A DNA stretch of 64,000 bases, taken from positions 558,001 to 622,000 of the forward strand of contig OZ237755.1 in NCBI GenBank assembly GCA_965178125.1. Reading direction: 5' to 3'. The translations under genes were made by a program, and so were the position numbers. Source of the stretch: Bilabrum cf. latius. Its lineage: Eukaryota; Bigyra: Bicosoecida; Bigyra; Bicosoecida. Below, piece by piece: positions 22,892 through 36,700 of this stretch (position 1 is its first letter; every line of letters starts with the position of its first letter). The notes beneath the pieces were generated by a model. It was given only the letters and a program-made list of their open reading frames with translations. It did no database searches and had not been told where the DNA came from.

Positions 22892-25800
22892 ATGGTGACG
22901 ATTTCCAGGGTGTCCAAGCGAGACTATGAGCGCATACAGAGCGGCTAGGTCGTGACAAGCCTTGCGGTTGCACTGAAAGAGCTCGTCGAAAATAGCCTGG
23001 TAAGGAGGGGCGTGTCGCATCCATCACAACCATCGTTACCAATAAGATTTGCATTTATTTCGCAACTACTGCATTTCATTGCAGGACGCTGGTGCGTCGG
23101 GGGTCGATGTTAGGCTGGAGAGTTTTGGAGCCGACCTGATTGAGGTTTCCGACAATGGCCGAGGCATCTGCAAAGCAGATCTCACAATGCTGTGTGTGAG
23201 GCACGCGACCAGCAAAATCAAGTCATTTAGTGAACTAGAAGGCGTCTCGACGTTTGGTTTTCGCGGGGAAGCGCTAGCATCCCTCTGTGCTTGCTGCGAT
23301 TCGGTGCAAGTCGTCTCGCGCACCAAGGATGACCTAGTTGCAGAGTCCGTTCGCTACGGCCACGGTGGAGAACCTGTCAAACGGAAGCCGCACGCGCGAA
23401 ATGTGGGTACGACAGTATCGATTTTCGGCCTGTTTGCAAGACTTCCGGTCCGCTAGGCAGACTTTAAGCGTGCAGGAAGCAGACACATGGCAAAGGCCCT
23501 GCAGCAAATGCAGGCGTATGCTGTGGCTGCACCGCACTGCCGCTTCTCCGTAGTACACACGCAGGGTGCAGGTGGAGCAAAGTCTCGATCACCAGGCGGC
23601 AAGGCGCGGGGTGCCAAGCCAGGAAAGACTGGCCCTGCTCGGAGGTCCGTCCTGCTCCAGTGTCCCGCTGGCCTAGGCCTCCGGGACAGGGTGAGCGCTG
23701 TCTTTGGACGAGACTTTGCTTCGGGGCTCATTGAATTTGAGGCAGCGGCAGGTATAGGGGACTTGCGACCCGAAATGCAGGACGATGGCACCGGTGGCGG
23801 CGGTGGGACTGGGTCCTCAGCTGGTGCTGGTGTCGGGGCAGCGAGCAGCAGTGGAGCCGGTGCAATGGGCGCCATCGCGGGGGCACAGGCAGATGACACG
23901 GCAAGCATCGATAGTGCTGATGACCGCCAGATGCTCATGTCACCGGATGCTCTGCAGCCGTTGGCCATAAGTACGAGAAAGGCAGCAACATCGAGTAGCA
24001 GCAGCGACGGCAGTGGCAGTGGCAGTGGCAGAAGCAGCAGCTCCAGCAGCAGCAACGGCATTAGCAGCTCCAGCAGTAAAAGCTCCCAGCCACCGTCAGG
24101 CAGCACTAACCTGGCTCAGTTTGCAGCCGGGGGCAGCAATTTGGCGGTTGCAGCTGTTGCAGGATCCACGGATCCAGCGCCAAGAGGTGCTGCTGCTGCT
24201 GCCACAGGCGCGAGAGGCAGCACCGCAGTATCGTCACAATCTGCCAGCAGCGAGACCCAGCCGTCAGCAAGGTCTGCTGACATGATTCGATTGCGGGGCC
24301 TGGTATCTAGTCCGGCTGGTGGTATAGGAAGGGCTGCGGGCGACCGCCAGTTCGTGCTATTGAACGGGAGGCCTGTAGATGCGCCATGGCTTGTCAAGGC
24401 CGCGCAAGCAACCTGGAGGAGGTACGAAATGAAGCACAAACCAGCCATTGTGGTGTCCATGGAGGCACCTGGCTGGGCATACGATGTGAACGCCTCGGTA
24501 GACAAGCGAGAGGTGCACGTAATTGGAACTGACCGCGTTGCGCAGTCTCTCCAGTAGGCGCTGCGAGAGCTGTGGGAGCCAACGAGGCAGGAAATGAGGA
24601 TAGGCGAGGGTGGTCTGGGCCTGGCGCAGCGGGGTGGCAAAGGCTCCAAGTCTGCTGCTTCACTAGGGTCCTTTGGTTTTTCAGCAATGGTGAGTCCCTC
24701 CGTTAGCCCAGCGCCAAGCAGGTCGCCGAGCGTAGGCAGAGAGCGACCCGGGACTGAATCCAATCGCTAGACCGACACAGCCTCAGCAGCAGCATCGTCC
24801 AAAACTGGGCTTGATAATTAGCACCAGAAGAAGAACAAGAGCGCTACGGCGGATCGCAAGACGGACAAGCGACGTGGAAGAAAGTCGGGCGCTACTGCCG
24901 CTCGCATTGAGTCGGGCGACATGTGGGAGGAGGAGGAGGAGGAAGTCGGCGAGGATGGGGATGGGGATGATGACGGAAGCGAGGATGAAGATGAGGATGG
25001 GGACAATGAGATAGGCCGTACTTGCAGCGCAGATGCCGGTAGTTCGCCTATCACCAGCAATGCGGAAGCAGCAAACGCAAGGCAGCGACACGGGCAGCAT
25101 GGAGCGGCAAGCAAGGCAGCCGCTGCGCACCGCGAACCATCAAACGCAGCCGTCCTGGCACCAGCGAGTGCCAGGCGAGAGCACAGGACAAAGCGCAGGC
25201 ACGATGTGGATGCAGTTGAGACCCAACCGCTGCACGCAGTGGCAGCGACTCTGCCGAGTCCCGGGCGTGCACATCCGGCAAGACGTGAGCCAGACAGCAG
25301 AGGCACAGGCTACGAGCGACCGCCGAGAAATAGGCAGGCAGTGCAGCCCCCCGGGGTCCCAAACCACCCCACGCAGCGAGAGAGCGTACGAATGGACTCG
25401 GTCAGGGCAGCAGTGCGCAGGCGATGCGCACGGATGCGCGAATCGAGGGGCGAAGCACCCGCCGCCGGTGCTGCAGCGGAGGGCACTGCACCGCCTGCCT
25501 CCAAGCGACCCAGGACAGAAGATTCTATCGAGGCTGGGAGCAGCAACACTGTCGTTGCGAATGAAGGAGACCCATCCGCAGAAGGTGATGTGTCCGAGCT
25601 GGCGAAAGCAGCGGATGCAGGCGCAGAGGCAGCGGTAGAGGCAGCCCGGAGGGCAGAAGCCCGCCTGATACGGGTTCTCGACAAGGAGCGATTCGCCCGG
25701 ATGCAGGTTGTAGGGCAATTCAACAAAGGCTTCATAATCGCCGCGGATGGCAGCGATCTGTACATCGTCGACCAGCACGCGAGCGACGAGAAGGCCCGCT

Positions 25801-26438
25801 TCGAGAACCTAAGGGCCACCACGGTGCTGCACCAGCAGCCACTGGTGGTGCCCATGCGGCTGGAGCTCTCGCCCGCGGAGGAGCAGACTGTCTTGGAGCA
25901 CCGCGACACCGTGTTCAGCAAGAATGGGTTCCGGTTTAGCGTGGACGAGGGCAAGCCCGCCGGCCAGCGGCTGTCCATGGTGGCCGCGCCCTTCAGCAAA
26001 AAGGTGCACCTGGGTGTGGACGACGTGCGGGACCTGGCCGCGCTCGTGCAGGATGCGGGCTTGAGGGCGGAGCGGCCGCCGGGCTCCCACGTCGAGGACA
26101 GCGCGAGAATCGATAGACATGGGGAGGGAGAGGGAGAAAGAGACGAAGCGAGAAAGGGAGGGGGTGGGACCGAGGGATAGGCAGGAGGGGGGCCTGTGGT
26201 GCGGCCGCCCAAGATCGAGGCCCTGCTGGCTTCGAGAGCCTGCCGAAGTGCAATCATGATTGGGAGATGGCTCAAGCGAGACCAGATGCGTAGGGTGCTA
26301 AGCGGCTTGGCCCGGCTGCACCAGCCTTGGAACTGCCCCCATGGGAGGCCAACGTTGCGCCACCTCGTCGACGTGAGGCAAGTGCTACGCAGACCAGCCT
26401 CAGGAGCCGTCGGCGCCGATCGGGACGAGCAGGACTGA
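22892..26438 (+). CDS. PMS2: PMS2-type MutL mismatch-repair endonuclease
   Basis: Partner of MLH1 in DNA mismatch repair. Two exons, 22892-22999 and 23085-26438, give 1153 aa ending in TGA. Six TAG codons; the first, at 22946, gives IQSGQVV where relatives have SGQVV, and the second, at 23454, follows LPVR where relatives often have Gln or His. GHKL ATPase motifs are present: KELVENSLDAGA (catalytic Glu30), SDNGRGI, TFGFRGEALASL. The C-terminal endonuclease domain has QFNKGFIIA, the metal motif DQHASDEKARFE (Asp932), ASRACRSAIMIG and CPHGRPTLRH. A low-complexity linker of several hundred residues, rich in Ser, Gly, Ala and Glu, makes it about 290 residues longer than human PMS2. A Glu/Gly-rich segment before ASRACR replaces part of the usual core and may be a local insertion. 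Confidence 0.95.
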
Positions 26439-26715
26439 GGGTTTTGTGTTCGCCACGCTTGCGTCGAATCAGATTGGTCGTAGTTTGGCCTAGAACGAAG
26501 TCCTTCAATGGAAACGTGCACTTTGAAAACGAAGGTTCTATTTCTGGTTTTTGAGTTTGAGGGCAGTGACGTGCGGGGATTTCATTTTGTACAGCCCCGT
26601 TTGGGCCTACCCAAATAGTACAGTGAGTCCATACCCAGATCATGTGCTCATTGTTTAAGTTAGTTTGAACAGATTTGACGCATTTTAGGTAATTCGTGTC
26701 ATTAGCGCGCAGACG

Positions 26716-29700
26716 ATGGTGGCTGGCAGCCAGTCGAAGACAGATATTGTGGGGCATACTCCAGCAGCAAAGGAACCTGAACCCCCAACGTGCTTCCGCT
26801 TGTTCTGTCTATTTGTATGGACACTGTATCTGCGGAAGGTTAGGAAGCCAATGGCAACGGCGCTAGAGATTCTGGCCCCGGTTGCGGTCTCAGGGCTGCT
26901 CGCGGCCGTGTTTAGCGCGGTCAAGATCACGAATGTGCCCGCAGGCACCTACGTCGATCTGACACAGTCTACATCTACATTTCCAGTTGCAACTCTGGCG
27001 TCAGCTCTCACCCAAGACGTTCGGGGAGCTCCGTACCGGCTGGCTCTGACGCCGGGTGAATCCGAAGGTGCGGGGAAACTTGCGGAAGCCCTCGAAACGT
27101 TCTTCCCGGGAGTTCAAGCCAGCGAGTACCTCGGAAATGACTTTGCAGCGATCGACATGCGAGCAATGCGCACGATGCCGCCTGGGATGCCGGGTGCTGG
27201 CAACCGGTCCGCGGGTACCATTTCGCTTGAATACCAGGGATCTGCTGATATAGGGCGGCACGTAGACGGGACCAGGTACGGCTTGTCCGGCTCCGTTGAC
27301 CGAATCTACGCGGCTGTTGAGCTCGGGCAGTCCTTGTCGCAGGGATCGCCACGTGACGCGCAGCCGCCGGCGGAGGGAAGGTCGGCATATTTCGGGTACC
27401 AGCTCCGAGTGAACTCGAGCATGCTTCCCACCACGCTGAGGCAAGTTTCGATCCTATCCAGGGGGGTCAGAGAGAGCGTGCAGATCTAGTACACTTCGAA
27501 TGCGGGGGCAGACAGCACCGGAACTCTGTTCTCGGGAGACACGGGGCTGCCCATGGGTGTGCCGGGGTTCGCCCCCCTGCAGGCTGTTGTGGACCGGTAC
27601 GTGCTATACGAAGCAGCGCAGGCGCAGGCACCTGGGACAGGCGAGCAGGATATCAAAGCATCAGACGAGCCATCTGCGCTTTTCGAAGCCCCTCCTCTGA
27701 CGGGGGAGACCCTCATCGATGAGCCGGCGTGTCTGCATGCGTTTGCCAGCGCTGCCCTGCTTGGAGCGCAGTGGAGGCCGCAGCTGCTGCCACCCCAGTT
27801 TAGGAACAACCCACTGACCGGCCCGCAAGAATTCGCAGAGTACGCGACAGCGGCGCTCCTGGCAGCAGACCCCACGGACCAGGCTGCCGTTTTGAGGGGT
27901 TTCTACGGTGACTGTGCCCTCCCTCCGAACGAAGCCACCCTGACTCCATTCCCCAGCGCGGCATACCGCAACAACCTGTTCTTCTTCATCGCATCGGCGC
28001 TGTTTCCTCTTTTCTTTGTTCTGGCCATGGCAGTGCCTGTGAGCCAGCTGGTGCGTCTCCTCGTGGTTGAGAAGGAGACTAGAATGAGGGAGCAGCTGCG
28101 CATGATGGGCGTGACCGCCTGGTCCACCAACACTGCTTGGGTGCTCTGGTACATCGCTGAGATGGCCGTCTGCAGTCTGCTGTGCACGATCGTGCTGCAC
28201 TTCAGCGTGCTCTCGGAGAGCGATTTCCTGCTGGTGTTTGTGGTGTTCCTGCTCTTTACCGTCAGCTCCATCGCCCTTGCCTTCCTGCTTTCGACGTTCT
28301 TCTCGTCGTCCTCGACGGCGGCTGCGCTTGGAGCCGTGCTCTACATCGCGACATTCTTCCCGGCTTTCATCTTCAACTCTCCCAACGCAAGCGATGCCGA
28401 CCAATCCGGTGGCAAGATGGGAGCATCCATACTCGGCCCGACCGCCTTTGCCCTCACAATCGGGGAGGTCTACTCCTTCGAGGCCGGTGGCACCGCGGCC
28501 ACCTGGGGCAGGGTGGATGTGGAGGCGAGTCCCGGGTACACGATCAGTACCGGCATGCAGATGCTCGTGCTGACTATCGCGCTGTACTCGGTGCTGGCTG
28601 CGTACCTCGATGCAGTCATCCCGTCCGAGTTCGGATCATCCGAGCCGTTCTACTTCTGCTGCCTCCCCCGGTTCTGGAGCGGGCTATGCGGGTGCTGTGG
28701 CGGTAGGAGCGGCGTCTCTGCCCAGCAGTCAGGATCATCACAGGGCGTATCTGCTGGCGCAGCCGTCACTGCAATCACGTCCCCGCTCACGAAAAGCAGC
28801 CCCGCCGCAGCACCGGCCGCCCCTGCGACCGCCCTTGCGACAGGACCGTCGTATGGGACGGGCTCCAACGGACAGGGCCGGGCCAGTCCGATCGGACCGG
28901 GTGCCGCATCGCTTGTGGAGCCGCTCACAGGGTCTCAGCGGGCGGCTGTCGAGCAGCAGAGGTGCGTGCGGGTGCAGAACCTGCGGAAAGAGTTCTCGAC
29001 GCCGGATGGAATCAAGGTGGCGGTGGGCGGAGTATCCATGGACCTGTGCGAGGGCGAGATCAGCGTGCTGCTTGGGCACAACGGAGCGGGGAAAACGACC
29101 CTCGCAAACGTGCTCACCGGGCTGTACACGCCCACCAGCGGCTCTGCCTCGGTGTTCGGTGCCGATCTGCAGACTGACATGGCCGGAATCCGCAGGAATC
29201 TAGCATTCTGTCCTCAGCACGACGTGCTGTGGGACGACCTGACGGTAGAGGAGCATCTCGTGTTCGTGGCAGGGGTGCGTGGGGTGGACACGGCCAGGGT
29301 GCAGCGGGAGGCCAACGAGCAGCTGGCGGCGGTGCGGCTCGAGCACAGGCGACGCAACGGCGCGGGCGAGCTGTCCGGGGGTCAGAGGCGCAGGCTGAGT
29401 CTGGCCATGGCGTTTACTGGCAGCCCTAAATTCGCATTGATCGATGAGGCATCCAGCGGAGTGGATGCCTATGCTCGCAAGCAGATCCAAGAGTACATCG
29501 CGTCGAAGCGCGCCGGCCGCGTGATTCTGATGACGACCCATTTCATGCAGGAAGCCGACGCCCTTGGCGACACGATCGTGGTGATGGCTGACGGGCGACT
29601 CGTGTGCAAGGGGTCGAGCCTCTTCCTCAAGCAGGCCTTCAAGGTGGGGTACAATTTGACCTGCGTGCGAGCTGGGGCAGACGGTGCGTCCGGTAATGGG

Positions 29701-32700
29701 AAGGGTGCGGCCTAGGGCAGCGTGTCGACCCGCGCCATCCGACAGCTCGTGCAGTCGCATGTGCCCGATGCTCTCGTGGAAATCGACGGGGCCAGGGACG
29801 TCAGGTTCCGGCTCCCGCTTGACTCGCAGTCTTAGCTGCCTGCCCTGCTGCGCGCCTTGTCCGCCGAGGAGACGCGCGGCCCGGTGGCTGACTATGCGCT
29901 TGGTGTGACGAGTCTGGAGGACGTCTTCGTGAAGATTGCCGACGGGCACTACCCGCAGGGAAATGGCGACAACAGCAGCAGCGAGCCGACGAAGAAGCAA
30001 TAGCAGGAGGTGGCCGGCGCTGCAGCCAGCGGCGGTGCCGCGCTGTCTGCTGGTCCTGCTTACCAGGGCCTCCTCGGCGACAGCGGCGGGCAGAAATCCG
30101 TGGCTGCGGCAGGAAACGATGAGGATAAAGCCCCGGCGGTGCACCCGTTCCAGCAAGAGGACAGGGAGGCGCTACTGCAGGGCAGTGCGCTGCAGTGGCT
30201 GCAGGCGGGGGCGCTGATTCTCAAGAGGTACAGGTCCACGCTGCGGGACCTCAGGGCGCTCTTCTTTATCGTTGTCATCCCGCTATTCGCCCTTGCGATT
30301 GGCTTGTTCGTGGTGAGGGGTCCAGCCCCGTTCCAGCCCAAGTCGTTCGTGCCCTCCACTAGCTTCTACAATGGCGGCAGGCAGGGCGCGCCGATCCTGT
30401 TCGGACAAGGGCCCGGGACGCTCGCCAACGACACGTTCGGGCTGATCCCGGCCGGCAATGGCTCTGCCACAGCCATGCCACTCGACATCGTCCCCGGCCC
30501 GGATACCCCTGGCACGACGCTGCTATCTCGCTTGCAGAACGCGTCAGACTACCTGCTTGCTACGTTAGACGAGAACGAGCTGTCGAGGTACGGTGCCTAC
30601 ATGCTGACCGAGGTGAACCAGAGCGCCACAACAGGGCCTGTTTAGTCTGTTTCGTACTCTCTGCTGCACAACACGACGGCGTTCCATGCAATCCCGGCGT
30701 ACATGTCAGTGGCACACTCGGTCTTGCTGCAGCGCCTGACGAACGGGTACTTTGGCCCAGCACCACTGGTGCAGTCGAAGGTAAACCCGCTGCCGTTTAC
30801 CAGGGGGTAGCAGGGCGTAGCAAACGGCGTGTCGGCGGTGAATGGGGCAGTCATCATCGTGATTGCGTTCGCGTTTGTGCCTGCGTGCTTCGCGGTGTTT
30901 GTTGTGACGGAGAGAGAGACTGGGTCCAAGCACCAGCAGCTCGTGTCAGGCCTTAGCACCCCAGTGTACTGGGCCACCACGTTCGTGTGGGACAACCTGT
31001 CCTACTTTTTGACCGCCGTGGTGAGCTTCCTCATCATATATGCATTCGACATCCCCGGCATCTCGAGGGGAGGTTCTCTGGGGCCCGTGGCGATGCTGCT
31101 GCTGCTGTACGGGTCGGCGTCTGCCGCTTTCGTGTATGCCGTCGCGCCGCTGTTCGGGTCCGCCTCGCAGGCGCAGAACTACGTGCTCTTCATCTTCCTT
31201 CTTGGGGCTCTTCTGATGATGGCATCCTCGGTGATGGCTACGCTGCCGAGCACTTGCAAGGCAAACGACGCGCTCAAGTACATATTCGGTCTGCTGCCTG
31301 GATACAGCATGGGCACGGGGCTGGTGCAGCTGGCGCAGCTCGACTCCATCCGTGCCACCAGGGCGCAGTGTTTCGGCGGCATCCCTTCCACGGATCAGGT
31401 GCAGCCGTTCGATTGGCTGGGAGCGGGCAAGGACGTGACCTACTTGGCGTGGACCACCTTGTTCTATCTGGCAATTGCGATCGGAAACGATTACGCCCAG
31501 GCTTACGCGCCAGCCCAGCGGTTCCTGTCTCAGGTTGCCGCCGCGATCGATTGCGTCTTTTGCAACGTGCTGTGCTGCGGCCGCTGCTACTGCTTCCGAG
31601 CCTGCGCCTCCTGCATTGGCAGCTGCTGCGGCTTCGGGAAGCCCCGGCCGGGCAGCGCCGGCGCAGCTGCGGAGGATACCGCGGCTGATCGCGCACAGAA
31701 GGGGGGGCTCTAGCGAGAGCTCAGCTCGGCCGGTCCTGACCCCGCCGTCCAGGCCGAGCAGACCAGGGTGCGCGGCCGCGCGGCCGGCGGGGCCTCTGGC
31801 GATGTGGTTGTCATTGACGACCTCCGCAAGGTGTATGAGTTTACCAAAGGCGGGGGCAGGTCTGAGCAGATCGTCGCCGTTGACAGCATCACCGTCGGTG
31901 TCCGGAAGGGGGAGCGGTTCGGATGGGTGGGTGCCAACGGGGCAGGCAAGACGACATCGTTCAAGTGCATCACGGGCGATATCGCCCCATCGTCTGGTAC
32001 GGTTCTGGTGTCCGGCCATGACGCCCAGACCAACGCGCCCGAGGCCAGGAGGTGCATGGGTTACTGCCCGCAGTTCGATTCGCTGCTCCCCAGCCTTACC
32101 GTCAAGGAGCACCTGGAGCTGTACGCGGCCCTGCGTGGATACCCAGACACGGAGACTATCGACAAGGCGGTCAAATCGAGGATCGATGCGTTTGGCCTGG
32201 GGGAATATCCTAACCGCCTGGCAACCACGCTGTCGGGCGGCGGCAAGCGCAAGCTATCCGTTGCGATCGCCACGCTGGGCAAGCCGGACGTGCTTCTGGC
32301 CGATGAGGCCAGCACGGGAATGGATCCTGCCGCCCGTCGGCGCATGCGCACGGCTCTACAGGCCCTTAGCGAGCAGGGGTGCGCGGTAATCCTCACCTCC
32401 CACAACCTAGACGAGGTGGAGAGCTTGTCCCAGCGTATTGGCATCATGGTGGACGGCAGGTGGGCCGCTCTCGGGACACCCTCCGAGCTGCAGCGCAGGC
32501 TCGGAGATGCGTTCCTGCTAGAGGCCAGGGTAGACTCTCTGAGCGAGTCGTAGGCAGACGCCGTCGCGGAGCAGATGCTCGGCGCTAACGTTGCCAAGGC
32601 GATCATCGGCGGGGCGGCCAGCGACGCAGTCGTTCCCGACACGATGCTAGGGGAAGCCTGCCTCTGGCTTGCTCGCGGCGATGCTGCGGCTGGGCAGTGG

Positions 32701-33618
32701 CTCTCCGAGGAGATCAAGGCCGGGGGCCGCGGGGAGGACTTGGCTATGGGCATGCGGCCGTACGAGCTGGAGGGGGGCGCGGAGGCAACGGGTGCTTCTG
32801 CTGCTTCTGCTGCTGCTGGTGCTAGTGACGGTGCTGGGCCCGGTGGCTTCGAGCGATAGGCCAGGCAGGGGAGTGCAGGCAGCGTGGGTTCCGTCAGCTC
32901 CCAGAGAACAGACGGTGGCGTGCTGGGCGGAGCAGGTGGGCCCAGGGCATCGGCCATTGGCGCCGCTGAGCTCGCTGCGTGGGCCTATGACGAGCTTAGG
33001 TCGGCTGAGCTGTGCAACTTCGTTGACGCTCTCAGCGGGCGCGGATTCCTTCAAACGGAAGAGTCTGTGGCTGCGCTGAAAGCCTCTCGGACTGCCAGGG
33101 CGCTCGTCGCCGGGTCTCCTCGCGCGGGATCGAGCCCGGGAGGACGTGAAATCTCAACTGCCTCCCCCCTCCCCTCTGCTGCACCGGCCTCCAGCGGACC
33201 TCTGTCCAAGTTTCCGCCTAAGCGCTCGACGCTGTCCGAGCGGGTGGGTACCTTGCACAGGTTCCGTGTGGATCGACGCGTGCGCGGCGCCCCTGGTTCC
33301 GCTGGACCCTCCGACGCGACGATGGACAACACGCTTGCCGACATCTTTGAGGCTCTCGAGGCGGTGCGAGCCGAAAATGCGCTTGGGGGCAGCAGATCCA
33401 GCAGTGGTGCAGCTGAGTCGAAGGAGATAGGAATGGGAAGGAGTGGGGGCCGGGTGTAGGTAACGAAGAGCAGGGTTCGGTAGCTGGTGGAGGACGCCCG
33501 GTCAGGGGCGGTGGGGGCGGAGGGCCGCGTGGCGGTGCAAGAGTTCTGCGCGAGCCCGGTCACGCTCGAGCAGATCTTCAATTTTCTGTCTGCTGCCGCA
33601 GAGGATGCAAGGGACTGA
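26716..33618 (+). CDS. Full-length ABCA-type ABC transporter
   Basis: A single frame of 2300 aa ending in TGA, with 11 TAG codons read as Gln (27487, 29713, 29833, 30001, 30643, about 30808, 31711, 32551, 32857, 33457 and 33481). Layout is TMD1-NBD1-TMD2-NBD2: an N-terminal span followed by a large lumenal loop, spans around 27970-28620, Walker A GHNGAGKTT at residues 787-795, signature LSGGQRRRLS, Walker B then DEASSGVD; second half with lumenal loop, spans around 30830-31500, Walker A GANGAGKTT from residue 1739, degenerate signature LSGGGKRKLS, then DEASTGMD. Most ABCA proteins have DEPT or DEPS, so Ala replaces Pro in both halves. Likely a lipid transporter or floppase. A GTGAGT near 26622 and GCAG just before the ATG suggest a 5' leader intron. 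Confidence 0.95.
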
Positions 33619-33725
33619 GATAGCTAGCGCTGCCATGACGAAGAGCACCCAGGTTGTTTCTAGTGCGCTGTTCCGGTTTTATATCAGATTCATTGAGGAT
33701 CGCAACGAGACACACTTTTCCCGCA

Positions 33726-36700
33726 ATGATGCGTCTTTACAGGCTAGCCCTCATGATTTCATCTTGTTTAGCTGGGAACTAGCTTGACTGGTCGTATGGC
33801 TGGAAGTTTAATGCTGGAGACGCAGCCGGCGCACCGGTGTGCAACTTTGAAGAGGACTTAACTGGTCAGCAGTGCGAAGGTATACGGTACACTGGTGAGG
33901 CATAATTGAAGCCATCTTTTCAATTTTATCCACTAGATTGCCCAACTCCATGTCTTTGGAAGGCCACTATTTGTTTTGGTGCAGGTAATGGCAGGAAAAA
34001 CCCGAGTGACTGCCGGCTGTACTGCTGCTCCCGCCCCGACTGCTACGCTTGGTAGTGGGGGGTTCTGTCAGAATACGGTTCAGCTACCGGTTGCTACTTT
34101 GTAGTTGATGCACCGCCCAAATGTTCGCCGTACGGCGTTGAGGCTCCGAAAACGAACCTGACAGGAGGCTTACGTCGTTCCGTCCCCCCCGAGCCGGCAA
34201 CGTATCCGTACAGCGCCCCAAGCTACGACGACTCGCACTGGGACACGGTCTAGGTACCGCACGACTTCGTGATCGGCCATAGTTTCAATAAGAGCGCGGG
34301 CCAGTGGCACGGGTACATCAACCGCGGCCCTGTGAGCTGGTACCGCAAGATGATCAAGATGCTTCCGGAATGGAAAGACAGCGCGGTGTACGCCCATTTC
34401 GAGGGCGTCTACCACAAAGCCGAGGTGTGGGTCCAGGGAAAGCGCGAGGGAACGTTCCGCTCCGGATACCTTCCTATCGTCGTGCGGCTCGACGACAAAC
34501 TTGAAGCAGGTGCAGGTGCTGATGGCACGGATGAGGTGACCATCGCGCTTAGGCTGGATGCTCGGTATGGCTCTGGCCACTGGTACGAAGGTGGTGGAAT
34601 CCGCAGGCCGGCATGGCTCGAGATCGTACCCAAGTCCTCGTGCTCTCTCCTGCCCACCTCTGGCGGTTTCCTATACGCAAGTGATCCGACGGGCGAGGAC
34701 GAAGACGTGGTCTTCAATGGCACGGCTTGGGCCTAGAATCTGCTCCCAGGCACCCAGTGCGCCGTGAAGGCTCGGTTCACCGTCAGAGGTCCCGGAAACA
34801 GTACCGAGGTAGTCGCGACGGGCACATCAGACACATTCCGCGTGGATTCGGGCAAGAACGCCTCCGCTTCCGTTCAGTTCGGCGTATCGGTTGACTCGGC
34901 ATCGGGGGCTCCCGCAGCCAAGCTCGCGCGGTGGTCCGTCAACCACGCGGCACTATACCAGGTATCGGTTGAGCTCCTGGACGGCTCCGAGTCCGCTCGT
35001 GCAGCGGATGCCCTCGACAGCGTGGGATTCTCGTTCGGGCTCCGCAACTCGACCTGGAGCCCCGATGGGTTCCTTCACCTGAACCAAGGCCTCGTGAGGC
35101 TCCGTGGCTTCTCGGACCACGACGATTTCGGGGGCGTTGGTGTGGCCATGCCCCCTCGCGTTCACCTGTACAAGATCTAGGGCATCAGGGCCATGGGTGG
35201 CAACACCCGCCGCCAGAGCCATAACCCTCCAGCCGTGTCGCAGCTGGACATTCTGGATCGGACCGGCACGCTCACGTGGGATGAGAACCGAGACTACGTC
35301 TTTGACGGGGCCAGGTACATGACCCAGCTCGTGCGGCGAGACCGAAACCACGCGAGCGTCATCGTTTGGTCAAGCTGCAACGAAGGCGAGTGCAGGAACG
35401 ACCCGCAGGATGGCAACAAGACTACGCTGGACTACTTCGGCAGGGTCCATCACGAAGATCCATCCAGGCCGACGTCAGCCAACCTGAACCCGCAGTCTTC
35501 AGCAGCGTTCCAAGACCTGGTCGACGTCATGGGCTACTCGCATCGATCCGCAAAGGATTTCGTCGCCTACCACAACGCTCACCCCAGCAGGCCACTCGTC
35601 GCTTCAGAGAGCAGCAGCTGCCAGACGCAGCGAGGAGAGAATGCGATGAACCAGAGCGCAGGCGTGTACTACCCCCTGTGGAACGGGGACTGCATGCAGG
35701 AGTGCTTGGAGAGAAGCTATGTGCTGCCCTACGTGACAGGAATGCTTGGCATCTGGACTGCGTACGACGTGAGAAGTTGAGTGCTACCTGCTTGATGAAC
35801 AGATTGGCAGGCAGTCCCGGGCGCCCTTGTCAAACAGCCCTGCATGTGCCCACCTGCGCCTGATAGTATCAATGCTAGCACTTTGCACTGCAGCTGCAGG
35901 GGCCGACAGCATGATTTTGTTTGCTTTGCCCGTCTCTTGTTTGACCTCGCAGTATCGCGGAGAGCCTCGACCGTACTGGCCTGAGGTCACATCATCGTAC
36001 GGCTAGTACGACCTGAGCGGATTCGCGAAGCCAGCAATCGGCTTCTACAGGTCCTGGTTTCTGCACAACGCAACGTCGGACGACCCCGGGAAACCGCGCG
36101 TGATCGTGCCGGAGGGTCGCCGCCATGCAGTGCAGATCGTGGAGGAGTGGGATCCGGAGTCGCCGCCGCCCAATGGCACCATTCACGTGTTTACTGACGC
36201 GCCGGGGATCCGGCTCGAACTCAACGGACACATCCTTGGCGACGCGAAGCTGAATTCTCAGTACGGCTGGGTCCAGTTCGACTCTGTGCCGTTTGCGCCC
36301 GGGAATCTGACGGCCGTTGCTCTGAACGAGGCGGGCGAGCCAGTGGAGCCAGCGGCGGCAAATCGGCACACTCGCCGCAGTGCACAGCCAGACGCGGGTC
36401 CGCTGCGCCTGCAGCTGTCTGTGGATGCGCCAAGCCCAAAGACAGGCACAGGCAACGCATTGCTCCTCGATGGACATGACGCCGCGCTGCTGCGGGTCAC
36501 GCTCGTGGACGCAGCAGGTGCTCGCGTGAACCAGGGCAGCAGGCAGGTAAACTTCACGCTAACTGTGACGAGTGGACCCGCTGCAGTGCTGGGCGTGAAC
36601 AACGGTGACGCCACGAGCACAGAGCCGGACACTGCCTCGTGGCGCACTACCTACCATGGCCTCGCTCGCGGAGTGGTACGAGTGAACGCAGATGCCACGA

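Noticed and set aside
23990-24080. CAG/AGC repeat as a microsatellite or mobile element scar
   Set aside because: It is an imperfect poly-Ser coding tract in the PMS2 linker, in frame and with mixed codons.
26500-26640. Upstream coding exon for the ABCA gene
   Set aside because: The GTGAGT at about 26622 can splice to the GCAG before the ATG, but the phase does not match the transporter frame. It fits only a 5' leader intron.
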